Assembly (NCBI RefSeq): GCF_002288265.1
Contig: NZ_CP016778.1
Span: forward strand, 1,116,001-1,180,000
DNA from: Candidatus Planktophila versatilis
GTDB taxonomy: Bacteria > Actinomycetota > Actinomycetes > Nanopelagicales > Nanopelagicaceae
Direction: 5' to 3'
Length of the DNA: 64,000 nucleotides
Below are positions 1 through 10,830 of the stretch, in pieces. The notes under the pieces were generated by a model. That model ran no database searches. It was given only the letters and a program-made list of their open reading frames with translations, and was not told where the DNA came from. The translations under genes were made by a program, and so were the position numbers. How positions within the stretch are numbered: position 1 is the stretch's first letter; every line of letters starts with the position of its first letter.

Positions 1-245
1 AGCAGAACCCCCACGCCATCGAATGCAACCGAGCCCATTGCGGCATCGACTGAAGTCTGGGTGCGCACGCGCATGAGCGCTGCAAAGGATGCTACGAGTG
101 AAAAGATTGAGACAAAGAGTTGCGATGAGTAACGCGAAGCACGAGGGGCAAAGGCTTCGATGAGTACGCCAGCTAGAGCGCCAGCCAGCACAATCAGAAT
201 GGGAGCCAGTTGGGCGTAATTAAGGGAAGGGGAGATAAATTCCAT
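1..245 (-). CDS. nuoN: NADH-quinone oxidoreductase subunit N (partial, N-terminal part)
   Basis: Only the first 81 or so codons are in the window; the gene runs off the left edge. Reading from the ATG at 245 gives MEFISPSLNYAQLAPILIV, then a hydrophobic segment and an FAPR turn, followed by a second hydrophobic stretch, as expected for the N-terminal helices of NuoN. NuoN is one of the three antiporter-like membrane subunits (with NuoL and NuoM) thought to carry protons in complex I. The ATG lies directly after the nuoM stop, so the two are probably translationally coupled. The call rests on both the short sequence and its place as last gene of the nuo operon. Confidence 0.9.
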   Translation of the reverse strand, partial: MEFISPSLNYAQLAPILIVLAGALAGVLIEAFAPRASRYSSQLFVSIFSLVASFAALMRVRTQTSVDAAMGSVAFDGVGVL

Positions 246-1763
246 TTACTTACCTGCGCCCTCTGTTGGTATTGGATCGGTAAATCCCTGAACTTCAAGA
301 ACGTGCGCGGATGCTGGATTAATGACGTTGAGTAGCGGTGATGGATAGAAACCGAGAGCAATAATGATTGCCATCACTGGCGCAATAGCAATCTTTTCCC
401 GCAGGTTTAAATCTGGCAGGTTCTCATTGCCAGGAGTAGTAGGACCATGCAGCGCCTTCTGCACCGGAATCAAAATATAGAGTGCGGCAAGCACGATTCC
501 GAAGGTGGCAATGACGGCCGCAACTGGATAACGGGTAAATGTTCCCACCAAGACTAAGAACTCACTGACGAAGCTTGATAGTCCAGGAAGTGCCAGCGAT
601 GACATGCCGGCGATAAAGAAGGACCAGGCCATTACTGGTGTGACACGTTGTAAGCCACCGAAGTCAGCAATTGTTGATGATCCACGACGAGCTGCCATCC
701 AGCCGGCCACAATAAATAGCGCGGCAGTTGAGAAGCCGTGGTTGAACATATAAAGAGTGGCACCGCTATGACCTTGAGTAGTCATAGCGAAGATTCCCAT
801 GGTGATAAATCCGAAGTGAGAAATAGATGTGTAAGCAATCAGGCGCTTGATATCAGTAGCCCCAATAGCTAGGAAGGCGCCGTAGATAATTGAGATTACA
901 GCCAAAGTAATAATGATTGGCGTGAAGGTCTTGCTCGCATCTGGAAAGAGTGTGAGACAGAAACGAATCATTCCAAATGTTCCGACTTTATCTAGCACGC
1001 CAAGGAGTAACACAGATGTTCCTGGAGTTGCAGAGGATGCGGCATCTGGAAGCCAGGTGTGTAGTGGCCATAGTGGAGCCTTGATGGCAAAGGCGATAAA
1101 GAAACCGAGGAAGAGCAGGTTCTGTGTCGTAGGGCTCATGTAATTATGAAGCTCAGATAATTTGTTGATATCAAAGGTATGTCCGCCATTAGCACCGGAA
1201 ATCACATAAAGACCAATGATTGAGGCGAGCATCAAGAGACCGCCAAAGAGGCTATAGAGCAAGAACTTCACCGCAGCAGCTGCGCGATCGCCACTGCCAT
1301 ATCCACCAATGAGGAAGTAGACCGGTATCAACATCGCTTCGAAGATGACGTAGAACAGGAATACATCTGTTGCCGCAAAGACACCAATCATCATCGTTTC
1401 TAGAACAAGAATGAGCATGTAGAAGACCTTGGCAGACCAACGTCCGCCTTCAGATTCTTTCCACCCAGCCAAGACCACAATGGGTGCAAGGAGCACGGAC
1501 ATCAGAATAAGAACGAGTGATAGTCCATCAACACCGACTGCGTAATTGATTCCAAATGAAGGAATCCATTCAACTGATTGCACAAACTGGAATGAAGTAT
1601 CGGCTGCATTAAAGTTAAACCAGGTGAGTACGCCAGAGATTGCAACCAATAGCGTGGTAGCAAGTGCTGCCTGCTTAATGCGTAGTACTTGATCACTCGG
1701 AATTACCGCAAGCAGTAGCGTGCCAAGAATTGGAAGCAACATCATTGTGGTCAGCGCGTTCAT
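246..1763 (-). CDS. nuoM: NADH-quinone oxidoreductase subunit M
   Basis: Membrane antiporter-like subunit of complex I, about 505 aa with some 14 predicted hydrophobic helices. The family core is visible: [18 protein letters not shown] (a conserved Glu in a membrane helix), the K-containing helix [17 protein letters not shown], and the stretch [16 protein letters not shown]. An in-frame ATG exists five codons upstream at 1778, but I prefer the ATG at 1763: it forms an ATGA overlap with the nuoL stop, the junction style used repeatedly in this operon, and it gives the usual NuoM length. It is expected to take part in proton translocation driven by quinone reduction. Confidence 0.96.
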   Translation of the reverse strand: MNALTTMMLLPILGTLLLAVIPSDQVLRIKQAALATTLLVAISGVLTWFNFNAADTSFQFVQSVEWIPSFGINYAVGVDGLSLVLILMSVLLAPIVVLAGWKESEGGRWSAKVFYMLILVLETMMIGVFAATDVFLFYVIFEAMLIPVYFLIGGYGSGDRAAAAVKFLLYSLFGGLLMLASIIGLYVISGANGGHTFDINKLSELHNYMSPTTQNLLFLGFFIAFAIKAPLWPLHTWLPDAASSATPGTSVLLLGVLDKVGTFGMIRFCLTLFPDASKTFTPIIITLAVISIIYGAFLAIGATDIKRLIAYTSISHFGFITMGIFAMTTQGHSGATLYMFNHGFSTAALFIVAGWMAARRGSSTIADFGGLQRVTPVMAWSFFIAGMSSLALPGLSSFVSEFLVLVGTFTRYPVAAVIATFGIVLAALYILIPVQKALHGPTTPGNENLPDLNLREKIAIAPVMAIIIALGFYPSPLLNVINPASAHVLEVQGFTDPIPTEGAGK

Positions 1764-3652
1764 TGTGTGACCACCCAAACTGCTGCAATCAGGACTACGG
1801 CGCCAATCAGAATAAGAGCAGCGTAGCTGCGGGCAAAACCAGTCTGTGTCTTTCGAAGCTCAGAACCAGCACTGAGCGCCGTACGTCCGACCAGGCGCAC
1901 AGTGCCATCAACAACACTGTCATCGCCCTTAACGAGGAGTCTTGTGAGCGCTTGTCCAGGGCGCATGAATAAGGCTTCGTTAAATGAATCTTGCAACAAA
2001 TCTTTACGTGCAATGCGAGTAAATTCTGTGACATTTTCTGGCGCCTCGGCATCAACATCTGAGAATTGATACTTTATCAGTGCGATAGAAACACCAATAA
2101 TGACGGCAGTAATTGCCATTCCTGAAACAACTATTGCCGGCAAGAACTCTTCATGTTCACCATGCTCACCGAATACCGGTTCCAACCAATGCACGAGCCC
2201 ATCTCCACGAGTAAATAAGTATCCGGTTGTTACAGATCCCACTGCCAAAACAGCCATAGGCAGCCACATCAGAAACGGTGACTCGTGCGGATGTTGATCT
2301 TCTTCCCAACGCTCTGGTGAAGTAAATGTCAGCACCATGACACGTGTCATATAGAAGGCGGTGATAGCTGCGCCAAGTAGGGCGGTAGATCCCAAGAGAA
2401 TTCCTTTTATGCCACCGGCGTTGAAGGCGGTCTCAATAATTGCATCTTTGGAGTAGAAACCAGCAAATGGTGGAACGCCAATGATTGCCAGATAACCAAG
2501 TCCAAAGGTGGCAAAGGTAATGGGCATAAATTTACGAAGTGCTCCATAGCGGCGCATATTCACTTGGTCGTTCATGCCATGCATGACTGAACCAGCACCT
2601 AAGAACATGCCTGCTTTAAAGAAACCGTGGGTAAGTAAGTGCATGATTGCAAATGCATATCCAGCAGGTCCAAGGCCAGCAGCCAAGATCATGTAACCAA
2701 TCTGGGACATCGTTGATGCTGCGAGTGCTTTCTTAATGTCATCTTTTGCAGTACCGACAAGGGCACCAAATATCAGAGTAACTGCTCCGACAATAACGAC
2801 TAGAAGTTGCGCTGTTGGTGCGGCATCAAAGATAAAGTTAGATCGAGTAATGAGATAGACACCAGCTGTCACCATCGTTGCTGCGTGAATGAGTGCAGAT
2901 ACTGGCGTTGGACCAGCCATCGCATCACCAAGCCACGCTTGCAGTGGGAATTGCGCCGACTTACCTGCGGCTGCCACTAACAACATAAGTCCAATTCCAG
3001 TGAGTGCAGCAGTCGATGCCGTCTCTGAAGCTTCTTTAACTCCACTAAAGGAGACAGTTCCAAGAGTTGCAAAGGCGATCATGATGGCAAATGAAAGACC
3101 CATATCGCCAATACGGTTCATGACAAATGCCTTCTTTGATGCAGTTGCATATGACGGCTTCTGATTCCAGAAACCGATCAAGAGATAAGAAGCAAGACCT
3201 ACGCCCTCCCAACCCACATAGAGGTTGAGATAGGAATCTCCGAGAACCAGCAAGAGCATGGCGGCGATAAAGAGGTTGAGATAAGCAAAGAAGCGACGTC
3301 GGTCTCGGTCATGAGACATATAAGAGATTGAATAGATATGAATCAGGGTGCCCACACCAGTAATGAGGAGTACAAAGCAGATTGAGAGTTGATCAAGTAA
3401 GAGCCCGGCATCTACGTTAAATGTTCCAACGCTAATCCAAGAAAAGAGCTTCTGCGAAAATGCGCGCTCTTCTGGCTCATGCGCAAGCATCTGTGTGAGT
3501 TGATAAATACCCACACCAAATGAACTTGCCGAAAGTGTGGTGGCGAGCAGGTGGCCCCACTTATCGGCCCGACGTCCAGCGAGTAATAAAATTACAGCTC
3601 CTGCAAGTGGCAGGGCGATGAGATATCCGAGAGATGTCGAAGTAGTCATCAT
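1760..3652 (-). CDS. nuoL: NADH-quinone oxidoreductase subunit L
   Basis: Largest membrane subunit of complex I, 630 aa, predicted to have about 16 membrane segments and the long C-terminal lateral helix typical of NuoL. Family hallmarks are seen: [39 protein letters not shown] with its helix-breaking lysine, and [15 protein letters not shown]. It begins ATG-ATG, and the A of the first ATG is shared with the nuoK stop (TAATG). The C-terminal 100 residues around [12 protein letters not shown] match the amphipathic arm that spans the membrane domain. Role: proton pumping at the distal end of the complex. Confidence 0.97.
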   Translation of the reverse strand: MMTTSTSLGYLIALPLAGAVILLLAGRRADKWGHLLATTLSASSFGVGIYQLTQMLAHEPEERAFSQKLFSWISVGTFNVDAGLLLDQLSICFVLLITGVGTLIHIYSISYMSHDRDRRRFFAYLNLFIAAMLLLVLGDSYLNLYVGWEGVGLASYLLIGFWNQKPSYATASKKAFVMNRIGDMGLSFAIMIAFATLGTVSFSGVKEASETASTAALTGIGLMLLVAAAGKSAQFPLQAWLGDAMAGPTPVSALIHAATMVTAGVYLITRSNFIFDAAPTAQLLVVIVGAVTLIFGALVGTAKDDIKKALAASTMSQIGYMILAAGLGPAGYAFAIMHLLTHGFFKAGMFLGAGSVMHGMNDQVNMRRYGALRKFMPITFATFGLGYLAIIGVPPFAGFYSKDAIIETAFNAGGIKGILLGSTALLGAAITAFYMTRVMVLTFTSPERWEEDQHPHESPFLMWLPMAVLAVGSVTTGYLFTRGDGLVHWLEPVFGEHGEHEEFLPAIVVSGMAITAVIIGVSIALIKYQFSDVDAEAPENVTEFTRIARKDLLQDSFNEALFMRPGQALTRLLVKGDDSVVDGTVRLVGRTALSAGSELRKTQTGFARSYAALILIGAVVLIAAVWVVTQ

Positions 3653-3951
3653 TATCGCTTCAACAAACTAGCGTCATCGACAGAGGCAGAACGACGTGAG
3701 CGATAAATCGTCACGATAATTGCGAGTCCAACCACAACTTCACATGCAGCCACGACCATCGTAAAGAAGGCAACGACCTGACCATCGAGGGTGCCATTAA
3801 TGCGTGAGAAAGTAACGAGGGTGAGGTTTGCCGCATTGAGCATGAGCTCGACACACATAAAGACAACAATTGCATTACGACGGACAACAACACCGACTGC
3901 GCCAATTGTGAAGAGCAAGGCTGCTAAGTAGAGATAGTTATACGGATTCAT
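3652..3951 (-). CDS. nuoK: NADH-quinone oxidoreductase subunit K
   Basis: A 99-residue protein with three membrane helices, exactly the usual NuoK size. The second helix carries the conserved membrane glutamate in [13 protein letters not shown], and a second acidic residue follows in [12 protein letters not shown]; both are needed for proton transfer in studied complexes. Start and stop are both fused to neighbours by TAATG junctions. The C-terminal tail [10 protein letters not shown] is short and charged. The identification is secure from sequence and from position between nuoJ and nuoL. Confidence 0.97.
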   Translation of the reverse strand: MNPYNYLYLAALLFTIGAVGVVVRRNAIVVFMCVELMLNAANLTLVTFSRINGTLDGQVVAFFTMVVAACEVVVGLAIIVTIYRSRRSASVDDASLLKR

Positions 3952-4721
3952 TACTTCTCCTCCGCAACCGTGTTATCAACTTCGCCGAGTTCAAAGGATC
4001 GAGATTCCAAAATATCCCCGCGTGCTTTCAGTGTTGCCGAAATTGAGGTAGGTGCGGCGCTTCCATCAGGAAGCAGCGCTGGCACATCTACTGCGTTATG
4101 ACGGGCATAAACACCTGGGCTAGGAAGTCCGGCGGCACCTGCAAGTGAGCCTGTTCGAAAACGTGCAATTGATTGTTCGCGTTGGGTAGGGCGAGCAACA
4201 CTTCGTTGGTGATGAGCAAGAACCATGGCGCCAAGGGCTGCCGTAATTAACAACGCAGAGACGACTTCAAAAGGGAAGACATAGGTAGAAAAGAGCTTGG
4301 CGGCAAGGCCTTCCACATTTCCATTGGCATTTGCAGCGGTAAGACCGACGGCATCACGGCCCAATGACGCTCTGCCAATCAGAGAGACAAAAAGACCGCC
4401 AAAGCCAACGGCTGCGGTAATTGCTATCGGGCGAAGACCAGAAATTGTTTCGGTCAATGAATCAGAGGCATCGACACCGACGAGCATCAAAATAAAGAGG
4501 AAGAGCATCATGACTGCCCCTGTATAAACCACAATCTGAACAATGCCGAGGAAGAGTGCATCTTGTGCAATATAGAAAATGGCAAGAGTAATCATGACCC
4601 AGGCAAGTAAGAGCGCTGAGTGCACGGCCTTCTTCACCAGGAGCATTCCGAGCGCCGCAATAACTGAAAGTGGAGCAAGCACCCAGAACATGATGGTTTC
4701 AGGAGTTTGAATTTCTAGCAT
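3951..4721 (-). CDS. nuoJ: NADH-quinone oxidoreductase subunit J
   Basis: 256 aa. Five hydrophobic helices occupy roughly the first 175 residues, with the NuoJ-type glycine-rich helix in [19 protein letters not shown], the flexible helix near the quinone site in known structures. The last 80 or so residues are a hydrophilic extension with no motif I recognise, rich in Ser, Ala and Arg; actinobacterial NuoJ proteins commonly have such tails. It starts by a TAATG junction with nuoI. Confidence 0.95.
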   Translation of the reverse strand: MLEIQTPETIMFWVLAPLSVIAALGMLLVKKAVHSALLLAWVMITLAIFYIAQDALFLGIVQIVVYTGAVMMLFLFILMLVGVDASDSLTETISGLRPIAITAAVGFGGLFVSLIGRASLGRDAVGLTAANANGNVEGLAAKLFSTYVFPFEVVSALLITAALGAMVLAHHQRSVARPTQREQSIARFRTGSLAGAAGLPSPGVYARHNAVDVPALLPDGSAAPTSISATLKARGDILESRSFELGEVDNTVAEEK

Positions 4722-5335
4722 TAGTTCTGTTCCAGTTGTGATGGGTGTGCTTGCGTAACTTCGCCGTTGTAATAATTAGTATCTGTCATCCCTGGATACA
4801 TTGGATGTGGCGGTGCAAGCATTCCTTGACGAAGCGGGGCAAGGAGATCTTCCTTTTCGAAGATTAACTTTTCCCGCTTGTCATCTGCGAGTTCGTATTC
4901 ATTAGTCATGGTTAGGGCGCGCGTTGGACATGCTTCAACACAAAGCCCACAGAAAATGCAGCGCAGATAATTAATTTGATAGACGGCGCCATGACGCTCT
5001 CCTGGCGAGAGTTGATTTCCTGGAGTGTTATTCCCGCCTTCAACAAAGATGGCATCAGCTGGGCATGCCCACGCACAGAGTTCGCACCCAATACATTTTT
5101 CTAAACCATCAGGATGGCGATTAAGTTGGTGGCGACCATGAAAACGTGGCGCTGTTGGGGCTTTCACATCTGGGTATTGCACAGTCTGGTTCTTCTTAAA
5201 CATGGTTGAGAAGGTGACCCAGAATCCCTTTGCTTGTTCTAGCAGTGGCGCAGCGCCAGGTTGCTCAACTTCTACAAAAGGAACTGAATTGATACCGAGC
5301 TCTGAGCTCTTGCGTGGCTCAATTAAATCTGTCAT
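4721..5335 (-). CDS. nuoI: NADH-quinone oxidoreductase subunit I (2x 4Fe-4S)
   Basis: 204 aa ferredoxin-like subunit of the peripheral arm. Two complete CxxCxxCxxxCP motifs are present: Cys81/84/87/91 ([12 protein letters not shown]) and Cys126/129/132/136 ([12 protein letters not shown]). These bind clusters N6a and N6b, which pass electrons from NuoG to NuoB. The N-terminal region around [11 protein letters not shown] is the amphipathic segment that seats the subunit on the membrane. The start ATG overlaps the nuoH stop as ATGA. Confidence 0.97.
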   Translation of the reverse strand: MTDLIEPRKSSELGINSVPFVEVEQPGAAPLLEQAKGFWVTFSTMFKKNQTVQYPDVKAPTAPRFHGRHQLNRHPDGLEKCIGCELCAWACPADAIFVEGGNNTPGNQLSPGERHGAVYQINYLRCIFCGLCVEACPTRALTMTNEYELADDKREKLIFEKEDLLAPLRQGMLAPPHPMYPGMTDTNYYNGEVTQAHPSQLEQN

Positions 5336-6561
5336 TTCTGGCCTCCTGTAACGCTAATGGAGCGAAGATGTGGAAGTGAAGGCACTGGGAATTCAGGGCT
5401 TTCACCTTGCGCAAGTGGTGCTCCAGAAACTTTCTTACTGCGATCTGTCAGCGATGAAATCGCCATCAAGAGCAGAGCTACTCCCCCTGCAAATGCGATG
5501 GTCACTACTCTGCTTGCACCTTCTTGCTGCAAAACGCGAATAGTTGCAACGATGAGAATCCAAACAAGTGAGGCAGGAATGAGAACCTTCCAGCCAAATT
5601 TCATAAACTGGTCATAACGCAGGCGCGGAAGAGTTGCGCGCAACCACATGAAGATAAAGAAGAACAAATTAACTTTGGTGATGAACCAAACAAATGTGAA
5701 CCATCCACCAAGCCATTGCTCTGTGAAACCAAGTCCTGGAGGTGCGTGATAGCCACCGAGGAAGAGTGTTGTTGCAAGAGCTGAAACTGCAATGATGTTG
5801 ACATATTCAGCCAGGAAGAAGAGTGCGAATTTAAGTGATGAATACTCGGTGTGGAATCCGCCAACGAGTTCGCCTTCTGCTTCAGCTAAGTCAAATGGTG
5901 CGCGGTTGGTCTCGCCCACCATAGAAATGACATAAATAATAAATGACGGGAAGAGCACCACTGCATTCCAAATGTTTTGGTGCTGTGAATCAACAATCGC
6001 CGATGTAGACATCGAGCCGGCATAGATAAAGACTGCAACAAGTGAGAGCCCCATTGCGATTTCATAAGAAATCACTTGCGCACTTGAACGCAATCCGCCA
6101 AGTAGTGGGTAAGTAGATCCAGAAGACCACCCTGCAAGTACAACGCCATAGACACCGATTGATGTCACGGCCAGAATGTAAAGAACTCCCACTGGCAGAT
6201 CGGTCAGTTGTAGCGCGGTCTGGTGCCCAAAGAGATTTACCACTCCAGTCATTGGAATAACAGCAAAGGCCATAAAGCACATTGAGGTAGCAATAATGGG
6301 TGCGAGGATGAAAACAACTTTATCTGCAGCTGCCGGAATGATGTCTTCCTTTAAGGCTAGCTTGACGCCATCAGAAAGTGATTGAAGAAGACCAAACTTT
6401 CCCACGCGGTTAGGGCCAGTACGCAGCTGCATTTTGGCGAGAACGCGACGTTCAGTCCACACCGCCATCAGCGTTGCAACCACACAGATAATAAAGACAA
6501 TAAGTGCCTTAACAGCAATAATCCAACCTGGATCTTTTCCTAAAAGCTCTGCTGTACTCAT
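5332..6561 (-). CDS. nuoH: NADH-quinone oxidoreductase subunit H
   Basis: 409 aa multi-pass membrane protein that forms much of the quinone chamber. The diagnostic acidic loop [20 protein letters not shown] is intact, as are the N-terminal [17 protein letters not shown] segment and the [11 protein letters not shown] helix. It carries a C-terminal hydrophilic extension of about 50 residues after the last helix, common in actinobacterial NuoH. The operon places it between nuoG and nuoI with four-base ATGA overlaps on both sides. In this organism the substrate is most likely menaquinone, since menaquinone genes follow directly. Confidence 0.97.
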   Translation of the reverse strand: MSTAELLGKDPGWIIAVKALIVFIICVVATLMAVWTERRVLAKMQLRTGPNRVGKFGLLQSLSDGVKLALKEDIIPAAADKVVFILAPIIATSMCFMAFAVIPMTGVVNLFGHQTALQLTDLPVGVLYILAVTSIGVYGVVLAGWSSGSTYPLLGGLRSSAQVISYEIAMGLSLVAVFIYAGSMSTSAIVDSQHQNIWNAVVLFPSFIIYVISMVGETNRAPFDLAEAEGELVGGFHTEYSSLKFALFFLAEYVNIIAVSALATTLFLGGYHAPPGLGFTEQWLGGWFTFVWFITKVNLFFFIFMWLRATLPRLRYDQFMKFGWKVLIPASLVWILIVATIRVLQQEGASRVVTIAFAGGVALLLMAISSLTDRSKKVSGAPLAQGESPEFPVPSLPHLRSISVTGGQK

Positions 6562-8921
6562 GCCTTCACCACCGTTACTACATCGCCGTGCACTGCATTG
6601 AGTGAAACTAGAGTCTGTGATGCAAAGGAATTACGTGGTAACCACACTGCATCATCGTGAATATCTTCAACCAGTGCCGGAATAGTGATCGAGCCGTGAG
6701 CATTTGCTACTCGCACCTGATCACCTGATGTAACACCGAGTGATGTCGCACGCTTAGCTGAAATCACAGCAACTGTTGGACGACGCGTGCCAGCAAGATT
6801 ATCTTCACCCTTTTGCAAAGTTCCCATATCAAGCAGGCGGCGCCATGAAGTAAGAAGTGCCTCGTTGGCACCGATTGCTTTCGCAGCTACTGGCGCGACC
6901 GATGTGAAGGCAACGCGGGCGCCATCCCACTTACCTAGTTGGTTAAATTCACGAGCTGCTGCGGTGACGGTGCCGAGCATGATGGATTCACCCATGGCAT
7001 CGGCAATCATGGACAGAATTCGAACATCGCTACGGTTCTGGGAGTCTTCCACCGCTGCATCAAATGCGCGTGCTCGACCTTCCCAGTTAAGGAAACTTCC
7101 ACTCTTTTCAGTAATTGCAGCAACCGGTAATACAACGTCGGCAACTTCGGTAATGGAACTTGGCGCAATTTCTAATGAGACGACAAATGATTTCTTCAGC
7201 GCATCTAGTGCCACGCGTGAATTAGATAAGTCATGCGCATCGATGCCACCGACAACGACTGCATCAAGTTGACCTGCTGCCAGGCTAGAGATTATTTCTG
7301 CTGTTGTGCGACCTGGTTGCGTTGGTAGTGCGGCAACTCCCCATGCAGCTGCAATATCTACTCGAGCTGCGGCATCAGCAACTGGACGTCCACCTGGAAG
7401 AAGTGATCCGAGTGCACCTGCTTCTAGTGCTCCACGTTCTCCTGCTCTACGTGGAATATATGCAATCTTTGCACCAGTCTTTGCGGCAAGTGCTGCCACT
7501 GCTGAGAAGAGCCCAGCACTTTCAGAGGCACGCTCTCCAACAAGAATCACAGACTTTGCAGTAAGTGAAAGTGTGGCAACTGCAGAACCTTCCGCACCTG
7601 GTGCGACTTTTACAAACTCTGCCTTGAGTTTATCCATGGCAATAGATTTTTTCGTTGCAATTGCCGAAACTTTCAGGCCACGCTTCTTAAAATTCTTATT
7701 TAAACGCAAGAAAACAATCGGAGACTCTTCTTCTGGTTCGAAGGCGATCAGTGCAACATGATCTGCCATATCGATATCGCGATAGGTGGCAGCTGAGCCA
7801 ACAACGTGGGCGGCCAGGAAGTCCCCTTCTTCATCTGAAGTAACACGCGCTCGAAAATAAATATCTTTTGTTCCTAGTGCAATGCGGGCAAACTTGGAAT
7901 AGCCATATGCATCTTCGGTAGTAACGCGCCCGCCAGTGATTACCGCGGCACGCTTTCCCTTAAGTCCTGCTGCCGCTGCTGCCAGTGCTTCCGGCCATGA
8001 TGCTTGCACAAGCACACCTTCTGCATTTCGCACAAGTGGGTGAGTAAGACGATCGAGTGCGGTCACATACTTAAATGCCCAGCGTCCCTTATCGCAATTC
8101 CATTCTTCATTAACTGATGCATCATCACCAGCGAGACGGCGAAGGGTCTTGCCTCGTCGAACATCGGTGCGCATGTCACAACCTGAAGCACAATGCTCAC
8201 AAGCTGATGGCGTAGAAACTAAATCAAAGGGACGAGCACGGAAACGATAGGAAGTACCGGTCAGCGCACCCACTGGGCAAATCTGAACTGTGTTACCTGA
8301 GAAGTAAGATTTAAATGGATCATTTTCATAAATGCCGACCTGCTGGAGGGCGCCACGCTCGTTAAGAGTAATAAAGGCATCTGATGCGATTTGTTCCGAG
8401 AATCGGGTGCAGCGAGCACAGAGAACACAACGCTCACGATCAAGTAGTACGGATGAAGAAATACTGATTGGCTTTTCGAAGGTGCGCTTATATCCATCTA
8501 GGCGGGCATCTGCGCGCCCATTGCTCATTGCCTGGTTCTGCAATGGACATTCGCCACCTTTATCGCAGACTGGGCAATCAAGTGGATGGTTACCAAGCAG
8601 CAGCTCCATCACACCTTTCTGCGCTTTATCTGCAACAGGTGAAGTCAGCTGTGTCTTTACAATCATGTTTGGTTCTACCGGAATTGTGCAAGAAGCTTGC
8701 GGCTTTGGAAATGCACGACCATTGATTTCAACATCAACTAGACACTGACGACATGCCCCTACTGGATCTAGAAGTGGGTGATCGCAGAATCGTGGAATTT
8801 GAATTCCAAGTTTTTCAGCGGCGCGAATAATGAGCGTTCCCTTTGGAACAGAGACTTCGAAACCATCAATGACAACAGTGATCAGTTCTACGGCAACTGC
8901 AGCATCTTGAGTCGTAGTCAT
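6558..8921 (-). CDS. nuoG: NADH-quinone oxidoreductase subunit G
   Basis: 787 aa iron-sulfur subunit. N-terminal 2Fe-2S ligands are in CDHPLLDPVGACRQC and the following SCTIP. The His-plus-three-Cys cluster site is HPLDCPVCDKGGECPLQ. A further CVLCARC group lies near residue 165, with an additional CEHCASGCDMRTD site near residue 240 introducing the molybdopterin-oxidoreductase-like domain. That domain (residues 240-787) is present but not expected to bind molybdenum in complex I. It hands electrons from NuoE/F to NuoI. The C-terminal half is Ala-rich and less conserved, as usual in the family. Confidence 0.96.
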   Translation of the reverse strand: MTTTQDAAVAVELITVVIDGFEVSVPKGTLIIRAAEKLGIQIPRFCDHPLLDPVGACRQCLVDVEINGRAFPKPQASCTIPVEPNMIVKTQLTSPVADKAQKGVMELLLGNHPLDCPVCDKGGECPLQNQAMSNGRADARLDGYKRTFEKPISISSSVLLDRERCVLCARCTRFSEQIASDAFITLNERGALQQVGIYENDPFKSYFSGNTVQICPVGALTGTSYRFRARPFDLVSTPSACEHCASGCDMRTDVRRGKTLRRLAGDDASVNEEWNCDKGRWAFKYVTALDRLTHPLVRNAEGVLVQASWPEALAAAAAGLKGKRAAVITGGRVTTEDAYGYSKFARIALGTKDIYFRARVTSDEEGDFLAAHVVGSAATYRDIDMADHVALIAFEPEEESPIVFLRLNKNFKKRGLKVSAIATKKSIAMDKLKAEFVKVAPGAEGSAVATLSLTAKSVILVGERASESAGLFSAVAALAAKTGAKIAYIPRRAGERGALEAGALGSLLPGGRPVADAAARVDIAAAWGVAALPTQPGRTTAEIISSLAAGQLDAVVVGGIDAHDLSNSRVALDALKKSFVVSLEIAPSSITEVADVVLPVAAITEKSGSFLNWEGRARAFDAAVEDSQNRSDVRILSMIADAMGESIMLGTVTAAAREFNQLGKWDGARVAFTSVAPVAAKAIGANEALLTSWRRLLDMGTLQKGEDNLAGTRRPTVAVISAKRATSLGVTSGDQVRVANAHGSITIPALVEDIHDDAVWLPRNSFASQTLVSLNAVHGDVVTVVKA

Positions 8922-10201
8922 TAGTTCACCGCCCCGACAAAGAGTGTTGATTTCACGGGATCAAATGGGCAGGCACCGTTTGTGAGGTGTGCGATGTATT
9001 CATCACGGAAATACTTAATCGAAGATGTAATTGGGCTAGTTGCGCCATCACCGAGTGCGCAAAATGAGCGGCCCATGATGTTGTCACAAAGATCAAGTAA
9101 CTTCTCAAGGTCTGCCTCTGTACCTGTTCCATTTTCCAGATCACGCAAGATCTGAACCAACCACCAGGTGCCTTCGCGACACGGTGTGCACTTTCCACAT
9201 GACTCATGCTTATAGAACTCAGTCCAGCGAAGTACTGCGCGCACTACACATGTTGTTTCATCAAAGATTTGCAGTGCTTTAGTTCCAAGCATCGAACCTG
9301 CTGCTGCCACACCTTCGTAATCCAGTGGCGTATCAAGGTGGGCATCGGTAAATAGTGGAGTGGAAGATCCACCAGGTGTCCAAAACTTGAGCTTATGCCC
9401 GGTTCGAACTCCACCAGCGATTTCAAGAATTTCACGCAAAGTAATGCCAAGTGGTGCTTCGAATTGGCCAGGATTATTCACATGGCCCGAAAGTGAGTAA
9501 AGAGTTGCACCCTTTGACTTCTCTGTGCCCATTGATTGGTACCACTCTGCGCCATTGCTAATAATTGCCGGAACAGATGCGATTGATTCCACGTTGTTGA
9601 CCACAGTAGGGCGGGCATAGAGACCAGCAATTGCTGGAAATGGTGGGCGCAGACGTGGTTGCCCACGGAAACCTTCTAGTGAATCAAGGAGTGCGGTTTC
9701 CTCGCCACAAATATATGCACCTGCTCCGATGTGAAGGGTGACATCAATTCCATTTCCAAGATGTCCGGCGCTATATGCATCTGCAATTGCAGCATTTACT
9801 CGACGGACTACATGTGTTACTTCACCGCGAATATAGATAAATGCACGCTTTGCCCGAATTGCATGACAAGCAATGATGCAGCCTTCGATTAATACATGTG
9901 GGTTAGCCAAAAGTAGCGGCGTATCTTTACAAGTTCCCGGCTCAGATTCATCAGCATTAACTACCAGGTAGTGATCTTTATCGTCACCTTGTGGAATAAA
10001 TCCCCACTTCATACCGGTAGGAAAGCCCGCACCACCGCGACCGCGAAGACCAGAATCTTTCACCATTTGAATGACTGCTTCAGGATCCATGGCAAGTGCT
10101 TTTTTCGAAGCGGTATATCCACCGTGACGTGTGTAAGCCTCGATGGTAAATGAATCTGCTTCATCCCAATGTGCCGAAAGGACGGGAGTTAACTTTGACA
10201 T
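8921..10201 (-). CDS. nuoF: NADH-quinone oxidoreductase subunit F (NADH/FMN-binding)
   Basis: 426 aa NADH dehydrogenase flavoprotein. It has the FMN/NADH-binding glycine-rich segment GRGGAGFPTGMKWGF, the YICGEETALLDSLEG motif, and the 4Fe-4S (N3) ligands ESCGKCTPCREG, with a further Cys in FCALGDG. It oxidises NADH and passes electrons one at a time into the cluster chain. Stop and start are fused to the neighbouring genes by TAATG junctions. Length is normal for the family. Confidence 0.97.
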   Translation of the reverse strand: MSKLTPVLSAHWDEADSFTIEAYTRHGGYTASKKALAMDPEAVIQMVKDSGLRGRGGAGFPTGMKWGFIPQGDDKDHYLVVNADESEPGTCKDTPLLLANPHVLIEGCIIACHAIRAKRAFIYIRGEVTHVVRRVNAAIADAYSAGHLGNGIDVTLHIGAGAYICGEETALLDSLEGFRGQPRLRPPFPAIAGLYARPTVVNNVESIASVPAIISNGAEWYQSMGTEKSKGATLYSLSGHVNNPGQFEAPLGITLREILEIAGGVRTGHKLKFWTPGGSSTPLFTDAHLDTPLDYEGVAAAGSMLGTKALQIFDETTCVVRAVLRWTEFYKHESCGKCTPCREGTWWLVQILRDLENGTGTEADLEKLLDLCDNIMGRSFCALGDGATSPITSSIKYFRDEYIAHLTNGACPFDPVKSTLFVGAVN

Positions 10202-10830
10202 TACTTACCTTCCTTTGAAAGTTTCAACCCAAGGAGCGTTGGGCCACCAGCTTGAACACCTTCGCGCGCAAGTCCGTCATCGAGTCCGGCAAGGACTGCC
10301 GATGCTTGCTTGTAGGTAACAAGTTTGTTTGGGCCACGTGTGGGTGCCGGAGGATTTCCAGAGCGCGCTGCATCAACGAGAGATTTAGCAGACTCAACAG
10401 TTTGGTTATCGTAGAACTCCCAGTTAGCCATCACGACAGGTGCGTAATCACAAGCAGCGTTGCACTCGATATGTTCAAGTGAAACTTTTCCGTCATCTGT
10501 CACGCCATCATTTTCAATGCCGAGGTGCTCTTTAAGGGCGGAAAAGATTGCATCTCCACCCATTACCGCGCACAAGGTATTGGTGCAGACTCCTACATGA
10601 TATTCCCCGACCGGCTTGCGCTTGTACTGGGTATAGAAAGTTGCCACTGCAGATACTTCTGCAGTTTCAATATCAAGTAGATCAGAGATTAATTCAATAC
10701 CTTCATTTGTTACATAACCAGATACCGATTGCACATAGTGAAGCAGCGGCATGATTGCTGAGCGGCTACGTGGATAGCGCTTAATGATTGATTGCATTAT
10801 TTCTTGATTCAAAGTTTGATTGATTGCCAT
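10201..10830 (-). CDS. nuoE: NADH-quinone oxidoreductase subunit E
   Basis: 209 aa thioredoxin-fold 2Fe-2S subunit. The four cluster ligands are intact: Cys82 and Cys87 (VCTNTLC) and Cys123 and Cys127 (ECNAAC). The N-terminal helical bundle includes IMPLLHYVQSVSGYV. The C-terminal 50 residues after the cluster domain (around PAPTRGPNKLVTYKQA) form an extension ending in a Gly/Lys-rich tail. It partners NuoF at the NADH-oxidising tip of the peripheral arm; its cluster N1a is off the main electron path. Confidence 0.96.
   Translation of the reverse strand: MAINQTLNQEIMQSIIKRYPRSRSAIMPLLHYVQSVSGYVTNEGIELISDLLDIETAEVSAVATFYTQYKRKPVGEYHVGVCTNTLCAVMGGDAIFSALKEHLGIENDGVTDDGKVSLEHIECNAACDYAPVVMANWEFYDNQTVESAKSLVDAARSGNPPAPTRGPNKLVTYKQASAVLAGLDDGLAREGVQAGGPTLLGLKLSKEGK

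Noticed and set aside
6787-7272. A 161-codon plus-strand frame inside nuoG
   Set aside because: Antisense to a well-conserved gene; composition is that of a reverse-frame shadow and there is no promoter or ribosome site.
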